The notes beneath the pieces were generated by a model. It had not been told where the DNA came from. It searched no databases and was given only the letters and a program-made list of their open reading frames with translations. From NCBI RefSeq assembly GCF_007558825.1, contig NZ_VLTK01000001.1:186001-250000 (forward strand): DNA of 64,000 nucleotides. Direction: 5' to 3'. This document shows positions 34,956-44,464 of this stretch, piece by piece. Positions within the stretch are counted from its first letter, which is position 1, and each line of letters begins with the position of its first letter. The stretch is from Brevibacterium aurantiacum (lineage in GTDB: Bacteria > Actinomycetota > Actinomycetes > Actinomycetales > Brevibacteriaceae). Made by a program: the position numbers and the translations under genes.

Positions 34956-35666
34956 TCACTGGTGTTTGCTGCGGACCACGTCGAGGAAGGCCGTCAGGAG
35001 CGCCTTCGCCTCCCGCTGACTGTCCTCACCGCGTTCCTCTGCTTGTTCCAACAGGGTCTCTTTATTAAAGCCCAATTCTTGCAGTTTGTCCGCGTCCCAG
35101 TTGCGTATGTTCTGCCCTGACGACTCGGGATGGAACTGCGTGCCCCATGCGTTGCCGATTCTAAATGCTTGGAACCGGCAGGCGGTACTGGTTGCCAACA
35201 GTGTTGCCTCGGGTGGAAGGTCGACAATCCGATCGACGTGACTTTCGACGAAGGCCACGCGATTGCCGATCGCGGAGAACACCGGATCCTGAGCCGCGTC
35301 TGCGGTCATATCGATCCAGGTGTACCCCTTCTCCGGCGCGCCGGTCTGCGCCCGCACATCCCCGCCGATGACGTGGGCGATGAGCTGTCCACCGAGGCAG
35401 ATGCCGAACTGCGGCAGATCCGTCTCCAGCGCATGTCGTGACAGCCTTGCCTCGGCCTCAAGCCAGGGCGCCCTATCGGTCTCATCGGGCATGTATCCGC
35501 CGCCGAGCATGATCAGACCGTCATAGTCGCTGAGCTCATTCGGTTCCGGCAGTTGCGAGATACCGCCGATGCGCAGGTCGAACTCGATGTTCTCGCTGAT
35601 CATCCACTGTGTGAGCAGTCCCGGCTGGGATTCGATGTGGTTGACGATGACGAGGAGTCGCGTCAT
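34956..35666 (-). CDS. Class I glutamine amidotransferase-like protein
   Basis: A 236-residue stand-alone GATase1. The nucleophile is Cys90 in FGICLGGQLIAHV, and His179 and Glu181 lie in GTQFHPESSG, so the triad is complete. Such free-standing domains include gamma-glutamyl hydrolases and guanine-nucleotide-synthase-like proteins of unknown partner. Its ATG overlaps the dipeptidase stop (ATGA), tying it to peptide degradation; a gamma-glutamyl peptide or amide hydrolase role is possible but unproven. Confidence 0.82.
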   Translation of the reverse strand: MTRLLVIVNHIESQPGLLTQWMISENIEFDLRIGGISQLPEPNELSDYDGLIMLGGGYMPDETDRAPWLEAEARLSRHALETDLPQFGICLGGQLIAHVIGGDVRAQTGAPEKGYTWIDMTADAAQDPVFSAIGNRVAFVESHVDRIVDLPPEATLLATSTACRFQAFRIGNAWGTQFHPESSGQNIRNWDADKLQELGFNKETLLEQAEERGEDSQREAKALLTAFLDVVRSKHQ

Positions 35667-36706
35667 GACGACTGTCCCGCCGAGGTCCCCAGGAAGCGGG
35701 TGTAGGCGTCCTCGTGTGCTTCGAGGACCCGCATCGCATTGTCGAAGCCGAGCTTGTGCAGATCGGAGTCCGACCAGCCACGTGAACTCAGTTCCGAGAA
35801 CAGCGCCGGGTACTGCCCGGCGTCGCCGAGTCCGGTCGGCAGCTCATCGACACCGCAGATGTCTCCGCCGAGGCCGATGTGGTCGATTCCGATCCGGTCG
35901 CGTACGTAATCGCAATGGTCGGCGACATCGGCCACGGTCACCTCGGGGGCGGTGCCGTTCTCTCCTGCCTCCGCCCATTCGCGACGAGCATTCGAGACGA
36001 ACGAGGGCACGAAGGTCATCATCGCCACTCCCCCGTTGCCGGGCACCCGGTCGAGGACGTCGTCGGGAATGTTGCGCGGATGCGGGTTGAGCCCGAACGC
36101 GCAGGAGTGGCTGAAGATCACCGGCAGGGTCGAGATGTCCAGGGACTGGTGCATCACGCTGGGCGCGACGTGGGAAAGGTCGACGATCATGCCGATCCGG
36201 TTCATCTCTGCCACGACCTCACGGCCAAAGGCGCTTAAGCCCCCGTGCTGCGGTCCGTCCGTGGCCGAATCCGCCCAGGAATGAGTCGTCGACCAGGTCA
36301 GGGTCATATACCGGGATCCGGCGCGCGCATAGGAACGAAGCACGGCCAGGGATTCATCGATCTGCTGTCCGCCTTCGACGCCCATCAGCGAGGCCACCTT
36401 TCCGGCCTCCCGGGCGGCGACCACCTCGGCGGCGGTGCGGGTGAACTGGAGTCGTGCCGGGTAGCTCGTGACGACGCGCTGCACTGCGTCGATCTGTTCC
36501 CACGTCGCCTTGATCGCGTCCGCGCCGGTGATCGAGGAATGGACATAGACCGACCAGTACTGCGCGGCAACGCTGCCCGCGCGCAGCTGATCCATCGTGG
36601 TGAAGGGCGAGACACTGGGGTCGTTGAGTCCCTCAACGCTGTAGTCGCGCTCCTCCCGCAGATACCAGGCGAGGTCGTTGTGCCCGTCGAAGACGTCGAT
36701 TGTCAT
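35663..36706 (-). CDS. M19-family membrane-type dipeptidase
   Basis: A 347-residue zinc dipeptidase. The first metal ligands are in DGHNDLAWYLREE (H9 and D11). The bridging Glu is in MGVEGGQQIDESL, then IVDLSHVAPSVMHQSL and VIFSHSCAFGLNPHPRNIPDDVL supply the other His ligands. M19 enzymes accept dipeptides with a D-residue at the C-terminal position. No signal peptide is present, so it acts inside the cell. It sits between a DUF819 transporter and a GATase with overlapping translation, suggesting a peptide-salvage operon. Confidence 0.9.
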   Translation of the reverse strand: MTIDVFDGHNDLAWYLREERDYSVEGLNDPSVSPFTTMDQLRAGSVAAQYWSVYVHSSITGADAIKATWEQIDAVQRVVTSYPARLQFTRTAAEVVAAREAGKVASLMGVEGGQQIDESLAVLRSYARAGSRYMTLTWSTTHSWADSATDGPQHGGLSAFGREVVAEMNRIGMIVDLSHVAPSVMHQSLDISTLPVIFSHSCAFGLNPHPRNIPDDVLDRVPGNGGVAMMTFVPSFVSNARREWAEAGENGTAPEVTVADVADHCDYVRDRIGIDHIGLGGDICGVDELPTGLGDAGQYPALFSELSSRGWSDSDLHKLGFDNAMRVLEAHEDAYTRFLGTSAGQSS

Positions 36707-36785
36707 GAGTGTGCTCCTTCAGTTCGGATGATGGTCGGTGGGTTGGGTGGAAATCTGCGCGGTCTCAGGCGCCGAATCATGCTCG

Positions 36786-37936
36786 TCATCCGATGCCCGA
36801 CATCAGCTGCGCCGACCACAGCCCGAGGAAGGTTCCGGAAAACGTTCCGATGAGCGCGAAGAGCACGCCCACCGGCACCAGCTGACGGTTGAATGCACCC
36901 GCGACCACCGGTGCCGAGGCGATTCCCCCGATGTTCGCGGTGCTGGCCACGGCAATGCTGAACAGTTCGGTCTTCGTCAGCTTCGCATAGACGAGCATGA
37001 TGACGATGTGGACGAAGAACACGATCACGCCGGCGACCAGATAGATCGGGGCTTCGGCCAGCGAGGTGAAGTCGGATCCGGAGGCGATGATGCCGATGAT
37101 GATGTAGAGCATCATGGTCGCAAGCTGATTCGAACCCGCGGCCCGCCCCCACCGAGTCGACCCGATGATGAGACCCACGATGCTCACGATGAGGATCGTC
37201 CAGGCCGAGGCATTGATCACCGTGCCCACTTCCGGGAGCATTTCGCCCGCCTTGGCGGCCAAGGCGGAGACGAGCAGGGAGAAGCCCAGCAGACCGAAGA
37301 TAGAGGACAGGGTCATCGGCTTCTCCTCCTCGTCGGTCACCCGATCGGCGAAGTCGAACTTCGAGGTGTCTGCCTTCGTCCATCTGTTGAACTTATCGGA
37401 GACGGCGACCGAAGAGAAGATGAGGAGCAGCCAGAAGGAGTAGAGAACGGTGTCGACGATGAGCACATAGCCGAAGATGTCCTCCGGCGCCTCCAGAATA
37501 TTCTGAACGGCGACCATATTCGCCGAACCGCCGGTCCATGAAGCATTGAGCGCACCAAGTGCCTTCCAGGATTCGGGAGCCAGAGCCGAATGCACGATCA
37601 AGTAGGCGAGGATGAAGCCGATCATGATGCTCGCAGCCGTCACTACGAAGGTCAGCAGCAGTTTCGGTCCGAGCCGGATGATCTGTCGCACATCGCATTT
37701 GAACAGCAGGAGCAGGATCATCGCCGGCAGCAGCGCGTCCTGCAACCCGTCGCCGACGCTGTCGATCGCGTCGTGGTCGAACATGCCGACGGTGTTGAGC
37801 AGGGCCGCCACGATGTAGAGGAAGACGAAACCGGGACATATTTGAATACTTTGAATTTCCCGCTGCGATCGGCGACGACGAGAACCGCCGAAATCGCCAG
37901 CAGCAGGCTGATGAATAGAAAACCGTCCGTAATCAC
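36786..37936 (-). pseudogene. DUF819-family membrane transporter, frameshifted near the N-terminus
   Basis: Joined across one frameshift this is a protein of about 383 residues with ten or more hydrophobic segments, of the DUF819 (YjcL-like) family. The N-terminal frame runs from a GTG (GAAGGAG eight bases upstream) through ITDGFLFISLLLAISAVLVV to KFKVFKYVP. The remaining frame continues GFVFLYIVAALLNTVGMF. The switch lies at about 37828-37835, where one base is missing beside a CCGGG/AAA run. Family alignment of both parts makes one original gene certain enough. It may be inactive in this strain or a sequencing error. Partner genes are DUF3870 and M19. Confidence 0.8.
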
Positions 37937-38089
37937 AAACGACACTCCTTCAGTTGGATTGGACCGCGTCGGCCTGCCCTCGGTCCGTTCCACGAGGTGC
38001 AGGCGCAGTGCGCGGTGAAGCCATGTGCGGTTGTCGATTGGATCCGGTCCGGTGGGGACCCAGGCAATCTTGGTGGTCGAGAAGTCGTC

Positions 38090-38404
38090 TCAGCTAGAGG
38101 TTGGGAGCTCGTGGTACTTCTTCGCTGCGTTGTTCACCGCGACGATGAGCGCCTTCTGGGAGGACCCGTGGTATCTGGCTGTGATCGAATCCGTGAGTCG
38201 ACCGGTGTCCCTGATGTCTGCGTCGATGAACAGGCTCCTGATGAACTTCCTTGTCAGGGCCAACGTCGCCGAGCAGTCGACATCGAGGACTCGATGTGTC
38301 TCCGCCTCGATCTCGAAGGCGATGTAGAACAATCCGTACTGTGCCATGATCGGGTTGTTCGACGGTGCTTTCGCTTCGCCTGTGAGGTAGATCGAGGAGG
38401 TCAT
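38090..38404 (-). CDS. DUF3870-family protein
   Basis: A 104-residue soluble protein. The pattern YLTGEAKAPSNNPIMAQYG, the DCSATLALTRKFIRSLF stretch and the end RYHGSSQKALIVAVNNAAKKY match the DUF3870 family as I know it. Genes of this family often accompany DUF819 transporters and peptidases; here it is first in such a run, 153 bases ahead of the DUF819 gene. A TATCGT box lies nine bases before the ATG and no ribosome site is visible, so the leader is very short. The function is unknown. Confidence 0.75.
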   Translation of the reverse strand: MTSSIYLTGEAKAPSNNPIMAQYGLFYIAFEIEAETHRVLDVDCSATLALTRKFIRSLFIDADIRDTGRLTDSITARYHGSSQKALIVAVNNAAKKYHELPTSS

Positions 38405-38485
38405 AGGACATCAACGATACTCGAGGAACAGCGTGTGAGCGTGCGTATTCTCGAGCCGATTGAATGCTGATCGATGTCCGGTTTC

Positions 38486-39397
38486 TCAGAGGAATCGGTG
38501 AATCGCCTCCCCCGCTTCGCGCATGATGGGCATGACGTCGACGACCCGGTCAGTGCCCTTTTCCCAATTCGCGAACACGGCGTAGGCGACCCGCCGGGTC
38601 GGTGTCATGACGATCCCGGAGTCGGCGCGGATCGTCCCGTTCGTGCCGGTCTTGTTCCAGACCCACACGTCGCGCTGATAGTTGTAGTGGGCCAGAGGAT
38701 CGAGATCGAACGCCGAGGCGACCATCGATGTGTCCGCGCCGGCTCCCAGCCAGCGACGGAAGATCTCGTTCGTCGACTCGTCCCAGAACTCGTCCTCTGC
38801 ATGACGGGCCATGAAGTCGCTGAGCTCGGCCGCAGTGCCCGTCGACAGTGTTCGCGGCGCCTTGGCCGGTCGGGGCCAGCGGAGGAAATCATGGAGGCCG
38901 GAGTTCCGGTATCCCAGATCCTCGACCTGGCGGGCGACGTTCTCGAGGCCGATGCGACGAATGAGCACGTTGGTCGCGAAGTTGTCGCTGAAGGCTCCGA
39001 CGAGCACGGCCACGTCATAGACGCTCAGATCGTCCTGCTCCATGAGGTACCAGATGCCGGACTCGTCGACTCGTTCCGAGGGACGTCTGGACAGCCGCTC
39101 CTGTAAGTTGAGATTGCCGTTGACGTGCATCTGCAGCGCCGTGTGCAGGAGGAACACCTTGCCCATGCTGGCGGTGTCGAGTTCATCGTTCTCGTTGTGG
39201 GCGAACACGCGTTCGCCGCTGTCGATGTCGAAGGCCAGGGCGCTGAAGCGCACACCCGGCAATCGGTCGAAGCCCACGCTGCCCATGTTCGACGGTGTCC
39301 CTACGTACGACGCGGTCTCTACCTGCGACGTTGTCTCTACCTGCGACGTTGTCCCTTGGTTCATGCTCTCACTCTTCACGTTCATGTCATCTGTCAT
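38486..39397 (-). CDS. Class-A beta-lactamase-like serine hydrolase
   Basis: A 303-residue protein with the penicillin-binding fold: S77-M-G-K80, S137-D-N139 and K249-T-G251. The class A deacylating Glu motif is not seen, so it is more likely a carboxypeptidase-like or peptide hydrolase than a true beta-lactamase. There is no signal peptide. Residues 15-35 contain two ETTSQV-type repeats from an 18-base repeat. GAGGAA is nine bases before the ATG. It follows the LD-carboxypeptidase gene on the same strand after 111 bases filled by tandem repeats. Confidence 0.8.
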   Translation of the reverse strand: MTDDMNVKSESMNQGTTSQVETTSQVETASYVGTPSNMGSVGFDRLPGVRFSALAFDIDSGERVFAHNENDELDTASMGKVFLLHTALQMHVNGNLNLQERLSRRPSERVDESGIWYLMEQDDLSVYDVAVLVGAFSDNFATNVLIRRIGLENVARQVEDLGYRNSGLHDFLRWPRPAKAPRTLSTGTAAELSDFMARHAEDEFWDESTNEIFRRWLGAGADTSMVASAFDLDPLAHYNYQRDVWVWNKTGTNGTIRADSGIVMTPTRRVAYAVFANWEKGTDRVVDVMPIMREAGEAIHRFL

Positions 39398-39453
39398 CGT
39401 GCGAATTCCTCATCTCCATCGACATCTGCGAGCACCACAGTCTGCTCACACGC

Positions 39454-39525
39454 CGTCTGCACTCGCTCATGTCTCGTCTGTACTCGCTCACACCCCGTCT
39501 GCACACGCTCATGTCTCGTCTACCC
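39454..39525. repeat. 21-bp tandem repeats after the LD-carboxypeptidase gene
   Basis: CGTCTGCAC/CGTCTGTAC units begin at 39454, 39475, 39496 and 39517; alternate units are more alike, so the higher period is 42. The run reaches into the last codons of the LD-carboxypeptidase gene. Confidence 0.8.
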
Positions 39526-40648
39526 ACATTCGGGGTCTGCCCCGGGCGGGAGCCTCGAGCGTGACGGAAACTCCCAGCGGCGTGCTCGGCGCATCGGGGT
39601 CATGCCCGAAGCCCATCTCGCTCACGATCGGTATGCCCGCCTCGCCCAGGTAGTCCATGATCAGGGCCTCGACCTCGTCGACCTCCGCGCAGTCCTGCCA
39701 GGAGCCCAGCACCACTGCGTCGGCTGAGTCGAACCAGCCGCCGCGGACGAGCTGCACCAGCAGATTGTCGAGTCGGTAGAGCTCCTCCTCAACATCCTCG
39801 AGCATGAGGATCGAAGGCCCACTGCGTTCACGCAGCTCGCGTACCCCGGCCAACTCGGGACTTCCCATCCCGGCCGCGACCAGACTGAGGTTTCCCCCGC
39901 CTAGGCGGCCCTTCGCCGTCCCCGGAACCAAAGTTCGCGCCCGGCTGAGCGGGCGAGGGGGCGCCGAGCTTGCGTCGATAGGCGCCGCCCTCTCGCCTGC
40001 CTGCGGTTCCCCCGCAGGGAACCCGAGTTCGCGCCCGCCCCAGGGTTCAAACAGCCAGGCAGCCACCTCGGCGGGGACGACCGTGGAGTTCTTGAACGGA
40101 TCGTTTCCGACCATCGGGCAGAACAGCGTCGCCACCGACATGTGATGATCCCAGGCCTGATGCAGCGCTGTGATATCCGAAGAGCCGGTCAGCAGCTTGG
40201 GGCGGCCGTCGGGTCGCAGGGCATGCTTGCGCATGAGGTCGAAGTCGATGCCGTCGAGCAGACGCATCGCTCCGAATCCGCCACGCAGTGCGATGACCGC
40301 TGCGGCATCCGGATCGCACCATGCCTCGACGAGGTCAGTTCGGCGCTGTTCGTCGGTTCCCGCCAGGTACCTCACGCGTGGGTGACGAGCGCGGACATTG
40401 TCGCCGACGACCACGCGCAGCCCCCAGGATTCGAGCTGGGTGATTGCCCGCAGCAGGGACACTTCGTCTGTGGGTCCCGACGGTGCGATGAGACGGACGG
40501 TGTCGCCGGCCTGCAACGGCGCGGTGTCGAGGTACGGGCTGACGCTCGCCTGCGCCAGCCCACTGCTTCCCTGCGCCGGGCCGCTGGTCGCCGACGCGGG
40601 CGGACGAGAGGCAGAACTTGAGGTTGAGTGAGGGCTAGGGCTATCCAT
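39509..40648 (-). CDS. S66-family LD-carboxypeptidase
   Basis: A 379-residue cytoplasmic enzyme. After a Ser/Pro-rich tail of 40 residues come LQAGDTVRLIAPSGPT, ALRGGFGAMRLLDGIDFD and the nucleophile region LTGSSDITALHQ (Ser157 by the family G-x-S-D pattern). The Glu and His of the triad are probably in LMLEDVEEELYRLD and GFGHDPDAP. S66 enzymes remove the terminal D-alanine from muropeptide tetrapeptides (LdcA, YkfA) or degrade microcin C. The start overlaps the ABC ATPase stop by eight bases, placing it in the importer operon, as ykfA follows dpp in B. subtilis. Confidence 0.9.
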   Translation of the reverse strand: MDSPSPHSTSSSASRPPASATSGPAQGSSGLAQASVSPYLDTAPLQAGDTVRLIAPSGPTDEVSLLRAITQLESWGLRVVVGDNVRARHPRVRYLAGTDEQRRTDLVEAWCDPDAAAVIALRGGFGAMRLLDGIDFDLMRKHALRPDGRPKLLTGSSDITALHQAWDHHMSVATLFCPMVGNDPFKNSTVVPAEVAAWLFEPWGGRELGFPAGEPQAGERAAPIDASSAPPRPLSRARTLVPGTAKGRLGGGNLSLVAAGMGSPELAGVRELRERSGPSILMLEDVEEELYRLDNLLVQLVRGGWFDSADAVVLGSWQDCAEVDEVEALIMDYLGEAGIPIVSEMGFGHDPDAPSTPLGVSVTLEAPARGRPRMWVDET

Positions 40649-42296
40649 GCGTGACCAGACTCTGACTTCCCAATCGGGGAACTGCGGCGAGGAGTTCCTG
40701 CGTGTATGCGTGCTGCGGGTTCGCCAGCACGGTGTCGACAGCGCCGTACTCGACGATCTCGCCCTTCTTCATCACGGCCACGGTATCGGCGATGTTCCAC
40801 GCCAGACCGAGGTCGTGGGTGATGATCAGGGCGCTCATCCCCAGGTTCTTCTTCAGCGCCAGGAACAGAGAGAGGATCTCTCCTCGCACGGAGGCGTCGA
40901 GGGAGGCGACGGGTTCATCGGCGATGAGCACCTGCGGATCGAGTGCGAGCGCACCGGCGATGACGACCCTCTGCCTCTGTCCACCGGAGAGCTCCTGCGG
41001 AATCGACTCGAGGTAGTCGGCCGCGGGAGTCAGCTCGGCGGCTTCCAGCGCCCCGATGACTCGCGCGTATTCGTTGTCGTTGAGCTTCTGCACTCGCAGG
41101 CCTTCGACGACGGCCTCGTAGACGCTGCGCTTCGGGTTGAGCGAGCCCGAGGGGTCCTGGAGGATCATCTGCACTTGTCGACGGAAGGTCCGCAGCGCCT
41201 TCGCCTTCTTCGGCAGGGCCTTGCCCGCGAACTCCATCTGCGAGCCCGAATCCACCTCCTGCAGGCCGAGCAGAGACCTGGCCAGGGTCGTCTTGCCCGA
41301 CCCGGACTGGCCGACGACGGCGAGGATCTCCGCCTTGTGCAGCGCCAGATCGACGTCGCGCACGGCCCGTTCCCTACCGTGGCGGGTGTCGAAGGAGACA
41401 TTGAGGTTCTTGGCCTCGAGGACCACCTCGTCGGTCATCGTGAACGGTTCGGCCCGGCGCACCTCGGCGGGTTTGAGGGTTCGGGGATTCATCCGCGACT
41501 CGGCGTCTCCGATCTGCGGGAACGCACCGGCCAGCTGCTTCGTATAGTCCTCCCGCGGCGACAGGCACACCTGGTCGCTGGGACCGTACTCGACAAGCCT
41601 GCCGTAGCGCATGATCGCGAGGTTCTCGCACACCGCGGAGAGCACGGCGAGGTCATGGCTGATCATGAGCAGCGAGATCCCGCGTTCGGCGACCAGCTTC
41701 GCCAGGCCCACGAGAATCTGCTTCTGCACGATGACGTCGAGGGCGGTGGTCGGTTCGTCTGCGATGATGATGTCCGGTTCGCAGGCCAGAGCCATGGCGA
41801 TCATGATCCGCTGCTTCTGCCCACCGGAGAGCTCATGCGGATACGCCACGGCCTTGCTCGGATCGAGGTCGACCTCCTCGAGGAGTTCGAACATCCGGTC
41901 TCGTCGTCTGGCCGGCGTCGTCCAGGTGCCCTTCGAGTGGTGTTCGAGGGCCTCGATGATCTGACCTCCGACCTCGCGCACGGGGTTGAGGGAGTGCAGG
42001 GCGCCTTGGAAGACGATCGAGGCCTGCGCCCAGCGCACCGCCCGGATCTCGCCGAAGCTGAGATCCTTGATGTCCTTCCCGCCGAGGCTGACCTGCCCGT
42101 CGATCTGCGCGGACTTGGGCAGCAGGCGCAGGACCGACATGATCAACGTGGACTTGCCCGAGCCGGACTCCCCTGCGATGCCGAGAGTGGCACCGGTGGG
42201 CAGGTCGAGGCTGATGTCGCTGACGGCGGTGACGTCGCCGCGAGCCGAGGCCGAACGGTAGGTGATCGAGACCTTGTCAAAGCTGAGGTCGGTCAT
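40641..42296 (-). CDS. Oligopeptide ABC importer, fused double ATPase (DppD-DppF type)
   Basis: A 551-residue protein with two complete ATPase domains. The first has Walker A GESGSGKST, signature LSGGQKQR and Walker B IIIADEP. The second, after residue 290, has GQSGSGKTT, LSGGQRQR and VLIADEP. Both carry the D-loop and switch His (MISHDL, IITHDL). Fused DppDF proteins are common in Actinobacteria. The ATG overlaps the permease stop (ATGA), with GAGGAG upstream; the frame extends 55 codons further but only inside the permease gene. It powers the DppB/DppC importer. Confidence 0.93.
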   Translation of the reverse strand: MTDLSFDKVSITYRSASARGDVTAVSDISLDLPTGATLGIAGESGSGKSTLIMSVLRLLPKSAQIDGQVSLGGKDIKDLSFGEIRAVRWAQASIVFQGALHSLNPVREVGGQIIEALEHHSKGTWTTPARRRDRMFELLEEVDLDPSKAVAYPHELSGGQKQRIMIAMALACEPDIIIADEPTTALDVIVQKQILVGLAKLVAERGISLLMISHDLAVLSAVCENLAIMRYGRLVEYGPSDQVCLSPREDYTKQLAGAFPQIGDAESRMNPRTLKPAEVRRAEPFTMTDEVVLEAKNLNVSFDTRHGRERAVRDVDLALHKAEILAVVGQSGSGKTTLARSLLGLQEVDSGSQMEFAGKALPKKAKALRTFRRQVQMILQDPSGSLNPKRSVYEAVVEGLRVQKLNDNEYARVIGALEAAELTPAADYLESIPQELSGGQRQRVVIAGALALDPQVLIADEPVASLDASVRGEILSLFLALKKNLGMSALIITHDLGLAWNIADTVAVMKKGEIVEYGAVDTVLANPQHAYTQELLAAVPRLGSQSLVTHG

Positions 42297-43267
42297 CAGC
42301 GGCTCCTCAGGGCTGGGTTGATGATGGCTTCGAACGCGCGCCCGACCATCGTGAAGGCGAGCACCACGAGCAGAATCGCGATGCCGGGTGTGAGCACGTA
42401 CCACCAGTAGCCCGAGGTCGCGGCGGAGATGTCCATCGAGTTCTTCAGAATCGTTCCCCACGATTCCTTGCTCGTGTCCCCCAGGCCCAGGAAGGACAGG
42501 GTCGATTCGGCGATGATCGCGCTGCCGACCGTCAGGGTCGTGTTCGCCAGCACCAGCGGCATCACCGCGGGCAGCATGTGCTTGAACAGAATGTGGCCAT
42601 GTCCGGCGCCGAGGATGCGCGCCCTTTCTATGTAGAGCCGAGACTCAACGCTCAAGGTCTGGGAGCGCACGATGCGTGCCGTCGATGCCCAGGAGGTCAG
42701 GCCGATCGCGATGACGATCGTGAAGACGCCCCGTTCGAGGACGGAGGACAAGACGATCGCCAGCAGCAGGGAGGGCAGGACGATGAAGAAGTCGATGATG
42801 CGCATGACGATTGCGCCGAAGAGTCCGGAGAAGTGTCCGGCCGCCAGACCCATCACGGTGCCGATGACCATCGACATCACCGTGGCGGCGACGCCGACGA
42901 GGATGGACACTCGGGCGCCCCAGAGGATGCGGACCCAGAGTTCGCGGCCCAGATCGTCGGTGCCCAGCGGGTGGTCGAGGCTCGGCGGGGCGTAGCGGGG
43001 CACATCGAGCTGCTTCGTCACATCGAGCATCGAGGCGGGGGCGATGAGCGGGGCGAAGATCGCGATGAGGATGAAGAATACGAGCACGATCGCGCCGACC
43101 ATCGCAGGGATGTCGGAGCGGAACAGGGACCAGTTCTTCTTGGCGTTGTTCAATCGGCGTTCGCGGACGAGTTTCGCGCCGTCGATGACGGGAGGCTGCG
43201 TCGCCGAGGTGGTGCGTGGGTTCGGTTCGGGGGCGTTCGCCTCGGCGGTGGTGTCGTTCTCAGTCAT
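42296..43267 (-). CDS. Oligopeptide ABC importer permease (DppC type)
   Basis: A 323-residue permease. A polar tail of 45 residues precedes the first helix (DIPAMVGAIVLVFFILIAIFAP). The extracytoplasmic HPLGTDDLGRELWVRILWGAR is the DppC hallmark, and the EAA loop is ERARILGAGHGHILFKHMLP. Six hydrophobic segments in all. The ATG overlaps the DppB stop as ATGA; a much longer frame upstream is antisense noise in dppB. It pairs with DppB to form the channel. Confidence 0.93.
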   Translation of the reverse strand: MTENDTTAEANAPEPNPRTTSATQPPVIDGAKLVRERRLNNAKKNWSLFRSDIPAMVGAIVLVFFILIAIFAPLIAPASMLDVTKQLDVPRYAPPSLDHPLGTDDLGRELWVRILWGARVSILVGVAATVMSMVIGTVMGLAAGHFSGLFGAIVMRIIDFFIVLPSLLLAIVLSSVLERGVFTIVIAIGLTSWASTARIVRSQTLSVESRLYIERARILGAGHGHILFKHMLPAVMPLVLANTTLTVGSAIIAESTLSFLGLGDTSKESWGTILKNSMDISAATSGYWWYVLTPGIAILLVVLAFTMVGRAFEAIINPALRSR

Positions 43268-44346
43268 CAGGCCCTCCTGACTCGTGGATCCAGGAACCGG
43301 TAGACGATGTCGGCTGCCAGATTCATGACGATGATGATGGCCGAGAACACGACGAAGGTGCCCTGCAGCAGCGGCAGGTCCGGCCCGCTGATCGCTTCGA
43401 ACGTCAGCTTGCCCAGGCCCGGCCAGGAGAACACTGCCTCGACGGTGACCGCACCGGCGATGAGTCCGCCGATGTGCATGAACACGACGGTGACCGTGGG
43501 CAGCAGAGCGTTGGGTACGGCGTGTTTCCTGCGCACTTCGTCCTCGGTCAGGCCCTTGGCCCGAGCTGTGGTCAGGTAGTCTTCGCTCATCTCTTCGATG
43601 AGGGAGGCGCGCATGACCATGAGGAACTGTGCGTAGACGACGGCCACCATGGTGATGACCGGCAGGATCAGGTGCTTGACGATGTCGATGATGCCCGCGA
43701 ATGACCAGGGGTCCAGTCCGGGCGTGATCATGCCGCCGGTGGGCAGCCACTGCAGGGTGCCGCCGAAGATCATGAGGAGAATGAGACCCAGCCAGAATGT
43801 CGGCACCGACCAGAACACGAGCGAGGTTGAGGAGGCGATCTTGTCGAAGAGCGAATTGCGGCGCCAGGCCGAGAGCTGGCCCAGCCACAGGCCCAGTCCG
43901 ATGGCGATGACGGCGGCCGTGGCCGTGAGCAGGAGCGTGGGTCCCAAGTACTCGCCGATGAGCGCGGCGACGGGTTTGCGGTAGACGTAGCTTTCGCCGA
44001 AGTCGCCGGTGAAGATGCCGACCAGGTAGTCCCAGAATTGGACGATGACCGGTTTGTCGAGACCGTACTGGCTGCGCAGCTCGGCGATCTGTGCCGGGCT
44101 CATCGGGCGTTCCTTGGCGATCTTGAGGACCGGGTCGCCGGGCAGCATACGGAAGGCGAAGAAGCCGAGGACGATGACAAGGATCATCGAGGTCAGTGCG
44201 CCGCCGAGTTTGCGCAGGAGATAGCTGACGAACGAAGCGCCCTTCGGCAGTTCGTCCATGTCGCGGCCGGGACCTCCGGAGATGCCGGAGCCTCCTGGGT
44301 CGGGGCCACCCGCGGGGGTGGGGAGATCGTGCGTCGGTGTTGTCAC
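43267..44346 (-). CDS. Oligopeptide ABC importer permease (DppB type)
   Basis: A 359-residue permease with a Gly/Pro-rich N-terminal tail of about 35 residues. The first helix is followed by MLPGDPVLKIAKERPMSPAQ, the DppB signature, and RSQYGLDKPVIVQFWDYL. The EAA loop is TARAKGLTEDEVRRKHAVPNALLP. Six hydrophobic segments are present. It follows the substrate-binding-protein gene after 132 bases that contain a strong hairpin. Confidence 0.93.
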   Translation of the reverse strand: MTTPTHDLPTPAGGPDPGGSGISGGPGRDMDELPKGASFVSYLLRKLGGALTSMILVIVLGFFAFRMLPGDPVLKIAKERPMSPAQIAELRSQYGLDKPVIVQFWDYLVGIFTGDFGESYVYRKPVAALIGEYLGPTLLLTATAAVIAIGLGLWLGQLSAWRRNSLFDKIASSTSLVFWSVPTFWLGLILLMIFGGTLQWLPTGGMITPGLDPWSFAGIIDIVKHLILPVITMVAVVYAQFLMVMRASLIEEMSEDYLTTARAKGLTEDEVRRKHAVPNALLPTVTVVFMHIGGLIAGAVTVEAVFSWPGLGKLTFEAISGPDLPLLQGTFVVFSAIIIVMNLAADIVYRFLDPRVRRA

Positions 44347-44418
44347 TGGGAAACTCCTGGTCTCACTGGGGATGCAAGTGGTGCAGGGACCATCGTCGGG
44401 TGGGTTGCGATGACGAGG

Positions 44419-44464
44419 ACCATCGTCGGCGAGCGCCGTGGGTACGACACTCGCCGACGATGGT
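44419..44464 (-). terminator. Attenuating hairpin between binding-protein and permease genes
   Basis: Perfect 15-base stem ACCATCGTCGGCGAG / CTCGCCGACGATGGT with a 16-base loop, no T-run. A further ACCATCGTCGG copy lies at 44390. It probably protects or partly terminates the binding-protein mRNA. Confidence 0.65.

Noticed and set aside
38486-39397. True class A beta-lactamase (resistance gene)
   Set aside because: SxxK, SDN and KTG are present, but the class A Glu motif and a signal peptide are not seen.
40647-42410. A 587-codon open frame antisense to the ABC ATPase gene
   Set aside because: It mirrors the double ATPase gene; its composition is that of an antisense high-GC frame and it contains no recognisable domain.
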